20,164 bases of DNA from Micractinium sp. NFX-FRZ (lineage: Eukaryota; Chlorophyta; Trebouxiophyceae; Chlorellales; Chlorellaceae). Location of the stretch: contig JAPTJF010000699.1 in NCBI GenBank assembly GCA_029339195.1, positions 1 through 20,164 on the forward strand. Reading direction: 5' to 3'. This document shows positions 1 to 8,336 of this stretch, piece after piece. The stretch's first letter is position 1. Each line of letters starts with the position of its first letter. The notes beneath the pieces are model-generated. The model was not told the DNA's origin. It saw only the letters and a list, made by a program, of their open reading frames with translations, and ran no database searches. Position numbers and translations under genes: made by a program.

Positions 1-147
1 TGCGCTGGCTGCGACTGCCTGCCGGAGCAGGCTGTGCTGCCCTGCTGCCAGTGCTCGGTTCCACAACCGTGCTGCTCCAGCTATCGGCACCAGCAGCCGC
101 TCCTGCCGCCGCACGGCGTCCAGCTGCCAGACTTCTCCGGTCTTTGA
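1..147 (+). CDS. Possible 3' end of a plus-strand gene cut by the window edge; Cys-rich C-terminus
   Basis: Frame 1 is open from the first base to a TGA at 145-147 and encodes 48 residues. The tail is rich in Cys, with two CC pairs and a CDC motif, and ends in PDFSGL. Other frames are also open here, on both strands. I prefer this one because its third codon positions are the most GC-rich, as in the secure exons of the window, and because a TGTAA at 444-448 would suit a 3' UTR of about 300 nt. I do not recognise the family. A minus-strand gene starting at an ATG at 160 is the main alternative. Confidence 0.35.
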   Translation, partial: CAGCDCLPEQAVLPCCQCSVPQPCCSSYRHQQPLLPPHGVQLPDFSGL

Positions 148-576
148 CAGCCGCACCCATTGGCTCTGAGTGCTGGCATGGCATGATACCCAAAGGGCTT
201 TGTACCAGCAAATCCAAATTATTAAGTGGGTGGTCAGAGGATTTTGTGTGGGGTGCAGTTTGGGTGACGAACGCGCACTGCGCACTGGCAGGAGACCCTC
301 AATGACCGACGAATTATCTCTGGCTGTCGGCCTCTGAATTTGACAATGCGCCCTTCAGACATTTACGAAGCTTCCACGCTGGCCGGCCGCACTGCCGCCT
401 GACGGACAGCCTTCAGGAGGCACGCGCTTGCTACAATTGTCCTTGTAAATCCGATATCCCTTGCAGAGTACGCACGCCTCAATCTGCTCGTCCATCGAAG
501 GCGACAGTGCTCACGCGACGCGGAGGGTCCATACGCTCAGTGTTGCTCCCTTCGCGCCCTTGCGGCGGCGTTGAGG
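148..576. other. Presumed 3' UTR and intergenic/promoter stretch
   Basis: No supportable coding exon lies here. It holds the candidate TGTAA signal at 444-448 and then the presumed promoter and 5' UTR of the membrane-protein gene that starts at 577. No clear TATA box was seen. Confidence 0.4.
444..448 (+). terminator. Candidate TGTAA polyadenylation signal
   Basis: TGTAA is the usual green-algal poly(A) signal. It sits about 300 nt after the TGA at 145-147 and about 130 nt before the next plus-strand start, a position that fits the end of the left-edge gene. A five-base motif alone is weak evidence. Confidence 0.35.
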
Positions 577-2554
577 ATGCAGGAGCCAGCGTTGGCGCCG
601 CCTGCGGCGCATGGCGCCCGCGAGGAGCACTGCTTCGGGCGGCTGCAGCTGGCAGCCACCACGCTGCGGGACCGTGCGGCGCTGGCCCTCCTGTCTGCGG
701 TGCACGCAGCGGTCATGTGGCGCCAGCCCCACCCCATATTCCAGCCTCTCTACGCCTGCAAGTTGCTGGTGCTAGTCAGCTGCCTCCTGTGGCTGCACCT
801 TGCCCCCGCTGGCTGGCGCCGGTGCCGGTCGGTGGGTGTTGTGGCGGCCCGCGTGGCAGCCCTGCCTCTGGCATATGGCCTGATCCTAGTGGGGGGAGGC
901 TCCGCATCCCACCTCTTGCAACGCGCGTCAGGCCTGTCCGGCAGCTCCAGCAGCGGCACAGCAGGGCTGGCATCGTACCTCATTGCCACTGTGTACGGAA
1001 CGGGGACCGCGGCCCTTGCGCTTGTGAGTGAGTAGCCTTGGTTCAGATGGGTGAGGGGCGCTGGGTGCCACTCCCGATCGGGGTTTCCAGCTGCGGCCTT
1101 GAATTTGTGTGGCACTGCCTGTTGAACTGTGCTCCTTGCACTGACATCCAGCTTGTGATCCCTCCACCCCACAGCCCCACCCCTCGCGCATCCATTAGCT
1201 GAAGATGTAAAGCAAAAACAAGCCCTATAGGCCTAGCTAGGCCTGCTCACCTCCCCCCTATAGGCCCCCTAGTGCCGTGGCAAGCTTGCAGCGCTGTCCG
1301 CTAACCTCCCCGGCCCCTTGCAGCACTGTCCTCATGCGCGGCACGCGAAACGCCGTGTCCATGCGCTGTGCACATCTGCTCTCCTCATTCGCTGCTCGAC
1401 TTTCCCCAGGCCTTGAGCCGAACCTCACCGGACTCACCCCGCTGACCCATTGGCCCCCGCTCAACCCTAGGGTTCTTCAAAACACGCGCCTGCCAGTCGC
1501 CACATGATCCCCCCTGTAGCTGCCCTGTAGCTGCCCTATGGCCCACAAGATTTCAACACATGTTGTGAAGGAGTCACCCCTCTTTCCAGTGGCCTGCGCC
1601 CCCCGCTGGCCCCCTGCCTGCCCCATGCAGAGCGCCATCGGCCTGCACCTGCCCCCGCTGCTGGCGCTGGCTGTTCACGTGGCCTGCGCCGCAGCCATGG
1701 CCACCACCAATGCCGCGCACTGCTCATCCCCCTACATGCGCCACCCACAAATGGAGGCTCACACAGCCACAGCATACCTGTACCTGGAGCCCCTCATTGC
1801 ACCGCTAGAGCCGCTGATGTGGCTGGCGGGGGTGCACGGCGACCACCCGCACCGGCGCTGCCACTGCGGTGGGTGAGGGTCATGCTGAGGGGGCGGCGGG
1901 GCTTGCTGGGGGCGGGGGGGTGGCACCGCGCATGCAGCACCGCAGCCGCCCGGTTGCCTGCATGTTGGTCCACCTGTCCCGCTGCGCGGGGCACATTTGT
2001 GGACACGGTGCCACTGCTCGACTTGTCCAGCATTCTCGATCCCAGCGCCCTCCCCCTCCCGCCTCCCCCCACCGCCTCCACGCCCCGCAGTTCTGGCGGC
2101 GCTGCAGTTCTGGGGCGGCGCAGTGCTGCCGCTGCTGGTAGTGCTGGTTGGCGAGGGGCGAGCCTTCCGCTCCTACCGCCTCGCCCGCCTGCGCCAGCTG
2201 CTGCTGGTCCGCCGGCGTGAGGAGCGGACAGAGCTCCGCTACTACACGCGGGCAGCAGCGGCGCGTCGGCGGCGGCAGGCGCAGCGCCTGGGCCTATCCC
2301 CCTCCACCTCGGGAGGCTCCGGCAGCACGCCCAGCAGCCCCGAGGCATCCGAAGAGGCACACACGGTTGCGCACCAAGCTCTGGCGTTGGTAGAAGCGGC
2401 CGCGCCCCCCGGCTTGCTGCTGCCGGGGGATGGTCAGTACGAGGTGGCCTACCAGGCCTGCCTGCTCCTGAGAGAGCTGCTCGGCTGGCCTGCCCTGCTC
2501 CTCCTCTCCGCCCTCTGCCTCTTGTACGCCTGGCACGTCCTCGCCTTCCCCTGA
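577..2554 (+). CDS. Multi-pass membrane protein of unknown function (3 exons, 382 aa)
   Basis: Exons are 577-1023, 1631-1868 and 2091-2554. Intron donors are GTGAGT and GTGGGT, and acceptors are ATGCAG and CCGCAG. Phases are 0 and 1, and the joined frame stays open for 382 codons to a TGA. About seven hydrophobic segments are visible: residues ~33-48, ~55-76, ~85-106, ~125-150, ~152-172, ~228-250 and a final one near 350-380 ending WHVLAF. Between the last two lies a long basic loop with runs of Arg (RRREER, ARRRRQ) and a Ser/Pro-rich low-complexity part, probably cytosolic. The ATG at 577 is the first in this frame; the codon two before it is TTG. I do not recognise the family, and no catalytic motif is evident. 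The gene faces the acetyltransferase gene tail to tail. The overall model is likely but the exon 1 start is less sure. Confidence 0.6.
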
Positions 2555-3341
2555 CCGCCAGCGTGGCGTGGGCGGCACCGCCGGCGCCGCACCACTCCAC
2601 TCCTTCCCCATCTGTGCTATCAAGCAGCTGCCCACCCTCATTGCCTGCCCCGCTTGTTCCTTCCCACCCGGATGCATGATAGCATGTTGGCATGCCGCAT
2701 GCCCCATGCTGAGCCCCGCCTCCGCCTTCCCTCCCCGCCTCGGAACGGTTGTGCCACACCCGCCCACCCTAGGCCTGCTCATTTGGGGCACAACTTGCCA
2801 ACCTCGCGTGACCCCGACTGCCCTTTCTGTGCGGTGCTGGCTCCACCTGGGCGCCTCCTCTGCTGCCTCCCTGCCTGCCCTCAGCATCGGCCAGCGCACC
2901 TCAGGGCGCTGGCGGCGGCGGCGGGCCGGTTCAGCAGCAAGCATTTCCCCTTTCCCCAAATTATCGCAGCACTGCAAATGCATGCATAAATGTGCGGTTT
3001 ATGGCCTATTGATGCCCGCTATGCTTTCCTTTTGCTTTTGGGGGTTTACAGTCTGAATTCCGCAAAAAAAAAGTGCGACACAGTAAGGCACAGACCGCTG
3101 GAACAGCGAGGGGCCGTCAGGATTGCAAGCAGGAAAGGAGAGCAGGGGAAACACGGCGGGCTATTCCATTAGTCACGATCTGTCTCAACTGATGTGACAA
3201 CTTGATAGCAGAGATAAAAGCAGGGACACGCCGCCGTGCACTCGACTTGATCACAGCATGCGTAGCGCAGTGCGTCGTGCTCCCGGGCATCGCCAGCCGA
3301 GCAGCCACACCGCATTGCTGCACTGCCAGGTGCAGCCGGAG
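2555..3341. other. Convergent intergenic region, two 3' UTRs
   Basis: The stretch lies between the stop of the plus-strand membrane-protein gene and the stop of the minus-strand acetyltransferase gene. Composition drops to lower GC around 2940-3070, with a run of nine A at 3063-3071, as expected where two 3' ends meet. Open frames here (for example 2568-3056) lack codon bias and splice context and were not called. I saw no TGTAA on plus for the upstream gene. Confidence 0.5.
3046..3050 (-). terminator. Candidate TGTAA polyadenylation signal of the acetyltransferase gene
   Basis: On minus this reads TGTAA, about 290 nt downstream of the acetyltransferase stop at 3342-3344. It sits in an AT-richer patch. 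Distance and strand fit a green-algal 3' UTR end. Confidence 0.45.
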
Positions 3342-6073
3342 CTAAAGGGGCGGTTCGTCCCGGGGATCTCCAGGCTTTATGCGTCTGATGACCCTTGCAG
3401 GGTTGCCGCCAACCTGCTCCAAGGAGACGTGCAAGGGCAGGAGTGTGATGTGTGCTGTGCGGTCGACGCCAGCAGCCTGGTGCATGCTGTGCTTTGGGCA
3501 GAAGCAGCCTGGCGCACGCTGCGTGCTGACTTTGCGCCCATGCACAGCACCAATGCTGGCTTCAGACCCAACAAAGCACGCTATGCGCCACCTCAGAACG
3601 GCACTGCCACTCATCAGAACAGAGCATGCTGCTGGCAGCACGTTGTGCTGCTGTGACGACATGCTGACATGGGTGCTCCCGCAGGGTGCACTGCAAGTGG
3701 TATAGTAAGTAGTGGATTGTAGTACCAGAAGGTAGTACCAGTACACCCGCTCACCAGCGTGTTTGGCTCCACGTCTTTTGTGACCACGGCGCCGCCCGCC
3801 ACGGTGGCCCCGTCCCCGACCGTCACACCTGGCAGGATGATGCACCCGCCTGCAGGCACACATGCATGGCAGGGCAATGTGTTGGTGAGTGCTGTGCCGC
3901 GGACGCTCATCCGTATACCCAACACCAGGCAACATCGCTGACGGATAGCCGGGCCGGCAAGCAGGCAGCAGGGACCACAGCATGACAGCGATGCAGCGAG
4001 TCAACGGCAGCAGCGGTGGCGCGGTGCGCAGGGCAGCGCTGGGCTGGAGGCACCACGCTCCTCATCACCTCCAAGCCACACGTCGTTTCCAATCTGCGAG
4101 CAGGCACAGGCGCAGGGGAGTGGGAGGAGGGCAGCAGGTTCTAGCTTGCGCAACACGGGGCATTGGCCGTGGGATGCATCAGGAAGCAGCGGCAACAGCG
4201 GAGCGCAGCTGCTTCCCGCCCATCTTTCAATGGAAGCTGCAGCAGAGCGGCCGGCCTGCGTCCCTCGGCCCTGCCACATCAGCAGGCACACGCCATGGGG
4301 CAGGCAAACAGGCACACGAGGCAGCAGACAGGCACAGCAAGCACACGAGGCAGCAGACAGGCACAGCAGGCACACGAGGCAGCAGACAGGCACAGCAGGC
4401 ACAGCATGACACAGCAAGCGGTGCACCGCCACACCTTGACCGGCTTCACGATCAGTGAGGCCCCCCGCCCTGACCGCACAGCAGGGTCCACGTGGTGACC
4501 CCCCGCATAGATCTGCAGCGCGTGCAGCGCGGCGGTGGTGCGCCCAGCGGTGAGCGCCAGAGCAGTGCAAGGGAAGACAGCAAGGGTGGGTTTGGCACGC
4601 GCTTTGCAGGGCGAGACCACAGCGTGCGGCAGGGACGAGCGGCGCCGCACAGGCTGCCGCCTCACATGAGACATGCTGCAGGCGGGCGTGTGCGAGCTCC
4701 AGCCAGCTGGCACCACAGGTTGCACTGCAGAGGCCACAGCCCACAGGCCAGCCTGCCCCTGCCAATGCCGGCAGGGGGTGCTGTTGCGCCCAATCCCTTG
4801 GGGTGGTGCCGTTGCCGGTGAGCTCACCTTGACGTTTGGGCCCATCAGCACCCTGTCTCCGATCTCCACCTTGGTATCATCCAAAATGGTGCAACCCATG
4901 TTGCAGTAAAAGAACGCGCCCACTGCACGAAAGCATTGGAGGGTCAGTCCAGGATGGTCGGAGGTCGTGGGGTGTGAAAAGCGCACAACACAGCACACCA
5001 CAGCACAGCACAGCACAGCACAGCACAGCACACCCACCAGTGATGTTGAATCCATAGTTCACGTTGAATGGCGGCTCGATGTACGGCGCCTTCTTCCATT
5101 TGGCCTTGCCCAGCAGCTGCTTCAGCACCTCCACCCTACCCTGCAGCAGCAGCAGCCGTGTGATAGGGCTTGTCGTTGAACCCGCAACTGGGTGCAACAT
5201 GGCAGCAGCTGCCGAGGTGGAGCAACAGCAGAGGCAGCAGGAGCAGCAGCGGCAGCAGCAGTAGCAGCAGCAGCAGCTGCGGTGGCAGCGGCGGCCGCGT
5301 TCAGCCAGCCGATGCAGCGGCGGCAGCTGGCTCCCCGTGGACTTGAAATGTACTTGATTGTAAATGAGCGGCGGCAGCTGCTGGCGGTGTACCATGGCCC
5401 CCCGTACCTCCATGTCAGCATAGTCCAGTGTCTGATTGAACACGCGCAGCAGCCTGCGCCGCACAGGTGATGCAGCCGAGTCGGGGGTGAGCGCGTGAAG
5501 TTGGGTTTGCAGGAGCGGCACAGACACTGCAATCAAGCCGCACCAACCGCCACTGCAGTGCATCGCGCGTGCTTTTGGTTGCTTAGTACCAAGCCAGCCG
5601 CCTACTGGACTGGACTGCCCTGGCTGCCTTCAGCATCGACCTCAGCAGATCACTGCTTGCCTGCGGGCTGAGATGCGAGAGTCCACTAGTTCAGGGTCAG
5701 AGGGGTAGTACTGCTCGCCTGCCGGGGGGGGCACATGAAGGCGCCAAGGAGTCATGGCTGCCCAATCACGCGCAAGGCGGGATCGTTCAGCAGGCCTGCC
5801 AAACCAGACAGCCCTGGTGAGCAACAATGGCTCCCAACAGTGGCAGCCTGCACAGCCTGCCGCCAGGCCTGTATGCCTACGTCAGGCTCAATGCCAAGCG
5901 CGCCTGGGGCATTGGCAAAAGAGGCAGGTGCTGTGGGCACGGGCGGGGGAGGCTTCCGCACCTGCCAGCATCTTCTGCATCTCTGTCCGCCCATCTGGGC
6001 CAGGTGGCGCGCGCGCTCCCTCCTTGTGCCCCCGCGGCACAAAGGCCACCACCACATTCTGCATTGCAGCCAT
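3342..6073 (-). CDS. Sugar O-acetyltransferase, maltose/galactoside acetyltransferase family (9 exons, 227 aa)
   Basis: The family transfers acetyl from acetyl-CoA to sugar hydroxyls. Exons in order: 6073-5962, 5718-5661, 5453-5408, 5140-5038, 4922-4828, 4512-4435, 4093-4069, 3849-3755, 3413-3342. All phases join cleanly. After about 34 leader residues comes the Mac N-terminal domain (MLAGEQYYPSDPEL, then ARRLLRVFN). The left-handed beta-helix follows, with hexapeptide repeats (GDRVLMGPNVK, IGNDVWLGG, PGVTVGDGATVAGG), then VVTKDV and the C-terminal GGNPARVIRRI. The likely catalytic His is H144 in HHVDP, matching bacterial HPIDP. The conserved Glu expected shortly before KPV is not visible. 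Intron 2 (5660-5454) has a GC donor, AG|GCAAGC. An in-frame TGA just upstream supports the ATG at 6073; the ATG at 6064 is an alternative. The leader resembles neither a clear signal nor a clear transit peptide. The closest relatives I know are bacterial, so ancient transfer is possible. Confidence 0.93.
4069..4093 (-). other. 25-nt microexon (exon 7) of the acetyltransferase gene
   Basis: Only eight codons plus one base, encoding IGNDVWLG, between a CTCGCAG acceptor and an AG|GTGATG donor. The peptide is the highly conserved IGNNVWIGG motif of the family, so the exon is real although very short. Confidence 0.9.
4312..4398. repeat. 29-bp minisatellite, three copies, in intron 6 of the acetyltransferase gene
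   Basis: Copies begin at 4312, 4341 and 4370 with GCACACGAGGCAGCAGACAG and are nearly identical. Further GGCACAGC fragments follow. The unit is not a multiple of three, and on both strands it creates long Thr/Ala/Cys-rich false frames. Confidence 0.9.
4984..5034. repeat. CACAG pentanucleotide tandem repeat in intron 4 of the acetyltransferase gene
   Basis: Starting near 4988 the sequence is CACAG-type units, perfect for about six copies between roughly 5000 and 5030. It lies just downstream of the exon 4 donor at 5037 and falls entirely within the intron. Confidence 0.85.
5221..5280. repeat. CAG-rich trinucleotide tract in intron 3 of the acetyltransferase gene
   Basis: Imperfect CAG/CAA/CGG triplets run through here, and a shorter CAG run at 5142-5156 overlaps the acceptor of exon 4. 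As polyglutamine or polyalanine frames these would be artefacts, because the tract is intronic. Confidence 0.75.
5326..5352 (+). repeat. Dispersed repeat copy A (27 bp) with TGTAA nearby
   Basis: Matches 7001-7025 over its whole length except for a 2-bp insertion. The shared uninterrupted core is CGTGGACTTGAAATGTA. A TGTAA follows at 5359-5363. It is in intron 3 of the acetyltransferase gene, on the opposite strand. Confidence 0.7.
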
Positions 6074-7000
6074 GTGAGCTCAGCTATTTTGCCAATTGCG
6101 ACTGTATGCCGGTCAAACGAGTTGCGACGGCACTGCAGCTGACGACATGCAGGTTGCATGCTTGCCTTGTGCTGGCCCTGCCCAGCCCAGCATGTGACCG
6201 CCACATGGCTGCCCTCACCCTCAGCGGGCGCCCACGGCCTGTGATTGTACGTCTAAGCTCGCGACATGATGCCGTTAGCTGCTTGCTAAGTGTGTGCAAG
6301 CTGGCTGCTGGGCTGGTCGACTGCGGGCAGAGCGGGGCGGCGGCAGGGGGCGGCGGTGAGCGGCGGCGGAGCGGTGCTGGCAGCACTGGGTGACTCTGGG
6401 CAGCAGCGCACGCTCTATCAACACCATACGCACCATGCACATCATTTTGCCTGAGCCATAGGCCGGTGCGCGACAGTGCGCGGGCCGGTCGACAAGCCTG
6501 TTCCAAGCTGTGGTGGCGCCCAAAGCCGGGAAGGGTCGCAGCCGACCGCTGGGGGCTGCACTAGCAGGGGCGCAAATAGAGAGAGAGCAGAAAAGGAAGC
6601 CCGGCGAAGCTTGCTGGTCATGCCAGCAGACCCACCGCCCTCCGCCGCGGCTGCATGATTGTGAGGGCAGCACCCTGGTCCCCATATTGACAAGCTGTGC
6701 TCCAAACATCCAGCACAAAGAAAAGCAGATTACATAGAAGCGTGCAAGCAGCTCCCGCAGGTGTGGCAGAGCGGAACATACAGGTAAAGAGCTTGGGAGT
6801 GGAACAGTGCACTGCCATAACATGCACTACCGCTGGTGTGCGGTACCCACCTGCACCTCACCGCAGGCCTGGCTGGCCCAACCCGATGTCTCGCGTCTTG
6901 CTGCTTTCCTCTACTCCTGCTACCAATCAAACCGCACCCTCCTAGCTGCTCCCCAACCCCCTCGGTTTCAACCTCCCCCTTCCCCTGTCTCATGAGTCCT

Positions 7001-7025
7001 GCTGGCTCCGTGGACTTGAAATGTA
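7001..7025 (+). repeat. Dispersed repeat copy B (25 bp) ending in TGTAA and ATG repeats
   Basis: Second copy of the element at 5326-5352, lacking two C residues. It runs directly into TGTAA (7022-7026) and a short (ATG)n run. The tail resembles the 3' end of a retroposed transcript, which is inference. Confidence 0.7.
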
Positions 7026-7950
7026 ATGATGATGATGTGTAGCCAAAGCATGCGACGTGCTAGCCTGCCTCAGCCGCTGCGCTGCTGCTTGCAACACTGA
7101 CGCTCCGTGGCGCCCACATCTGCCGCCGCCGCCGCTCCTCAACGCCCGCCTTCCAGCGTGGCACATGTGCACAGCTGGTACCATGACCGGCCGGTCACGC
7201 ACCAGAGGCACATGCGCTCACACCACTGAGAGGTGGCCTACCTGCTCAATGAGGTGCCGTGTGCGCCGGGTTGAATGTCACTAACATCAGAGAGGGAGGT
7301 GGGGCGACATCGACTGGCACGACATCTGCTGGTCCGGACAGCCCCAGGCGCATGAGGAGCCGCCGCTGGTGCCGCCACAGCGCTCACAGCAGGGTGTGCA
7401 CCTCGTTCCCAAGCGCTTCGCTCAACCCCAGCTCCCGCTTGTTTTTCAGTCGTCTCCCTGCCCCATTTTCGTAATGAGAGCTGTGCCGCCCAGTGGGCGC
7501 GGATGTGAAGTGCTGTGGAAGCCGCAGCCACTCCAGCAGAGGAGGGTGCCGCCGCCCAGTTGCGCCGCCCTGGCACCTCATTGCATTCACTTTACACCCA
7601 CTTCTGCGCACCCTGCCTGGTTCCCATCTTGAGACCTTACGGGTCCACCTGTCACTCGAGCGAGCGAGAGCAAGCGCTTGCCAAGCTCAGCTCAGGCAGT
7701 GGCAGGTGCCTGCGTGACCGTCAAGTGCATGACGCTTGCTTGACCGCCCCCTGCTTCCAGCAGTGCCTGTTAGCTGCACCCACATGCTCTCGCCTGGGAT
7801 CTTTCGAAGCTTCTTTTAACTTGATGAGCTACCTACAGACGGGATACCGGAGGGAAAAGACACGCAGCCTGCCACGCGCCCGCGGCCTTCACGAGATACT
7901 TCGCCTCTCGTGACCTGACCAGCCAAACTGCGGTTCAAGCATCTAGAGCT

Positions 7951-7958
7951 CATTATAT
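7951..7958 (+). promoter_or_regulatory. TATA-like element upstream of the subtilase gene
   Basis: ATTATATG stands out in GC-rich surroundings about 380 nt upstream of the subtilase ATG at 8337. If used, transcription would start near 7980 and the 22-bp palindrome would be in the 5' UTR. Only the sequence resemblance supports it. Confidence 0.25.
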
Positions 7959-8011
7959 GCGACCATAAGACTCCTCACCATACCGGAGCGCTACCCCCAC
8001 TTGGCAAGACA

Positions 8012-8033
8012 CTTTGCGAGAGCTCTCGCAAAG
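8012..8033. promoter_or_regulatory. Perfect 22-bp palindrome plus a third half-site
   Basis: The left arm CTTTGCGAGAG is followed immediately by its exact reverse complement CTCTCGCAAAG with no spacer. Ten bases of the right arm recur at 8039-8048. It could bind a dimeric regulator or, if transcribed, form an RNA hairpin before the subtilase start. Confidence 0.6.
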
Positions 8034-8336
8034 CTCTACTCTCGCAAACCCAGGCTTGCGTGGTCACAGGCGAGCGCCAGAGAGCGTGCATGTGACTTGA
8101 GAGCGGGCAGGCGACGGACGCGGCGGACGGGCGGAGGGCCTGTCGGCGGGGCTGGGGCATGCCGCAGGCGGGCGCATGCCGCAGGGGGGCCGGCGCATCC
8201 AATGCGGGAGGGGCGAGCACATGCCGCTATTTCTCGCACCCTCGGCCCTCATTGCAGGTTCACGAACAGTCAGAGCGGAGAGATCGAAGACGCCCCGACG
8301 GGGCCACTGCCAGCTTCCCGGTCCCAGGGCTGCCCT

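Larger units (their letters stand above)
6074..8336. other. Long divergent intergenic region with no supportable gene
   Basis: This 2.26-kb stretch separates the divergent acetyltransferase and subtilase starts. Many frames are open but none combines GC-rich third positions, a recognisable protein and splice context. It contains repeat copy B at 7001-7025, a GAGC-type repeat near 7656-7690, a TATA-like ATTATATG near 7952 and the 22-bp palindrome at 8012-8033. It probably holds both promoters and 5' UTRs, and a non-coding RNA or a small multi-exon gene cannot be excluded. Confidence 0.45.

Noticed and set aside
1..160. Minus-strand gene start at ATG 160 running off the left edge, or an open minus frame without ATG
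   Set aside because: Both frames are open and the ATG context is fair, but third positions are less GC-rich than in plus frame 1, which also has a plausible stop and poly(A) signal. Kept only as an alternative.
507..1031. Plus-strand 174-codon frame
   Set aside because: It overlaps exon 1 of the membrane-protein gene in another frame, has no hydrophobic pattern or family match, and does not use the donor at 1024 in a sensible phase.
1794..2759. Minus-strand 321-codon frame
   Set aside because: Antisense shadow of the third exon of the membrane-protein gene; Gly/Arg-rich with no domain and no splice context.
3342..3425. B-box-like GGTTCGTCCCG as a tRNA gene
   Set aside because: No matching A box or cloverleaf around it, and the bases belong to the last coding exon of the acetyltransferase gene.
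5661..5663. GT donor just downstream (GCA|GTGATC) for acetyltransferase intron 2
   Set aside because: It would leave the frame in the wrong phase for exon 3 and lose the conserved ARRLLR join. The GC donor AG|GCAAGC restores both.
6205..6393. Short plus-strand frame starting MAALTLSGRPRP
   Set aside because: It begins with a clean ATG but turns into Gly/Arg low complexity, has poor codon bias, and leads to no further exon I could support.
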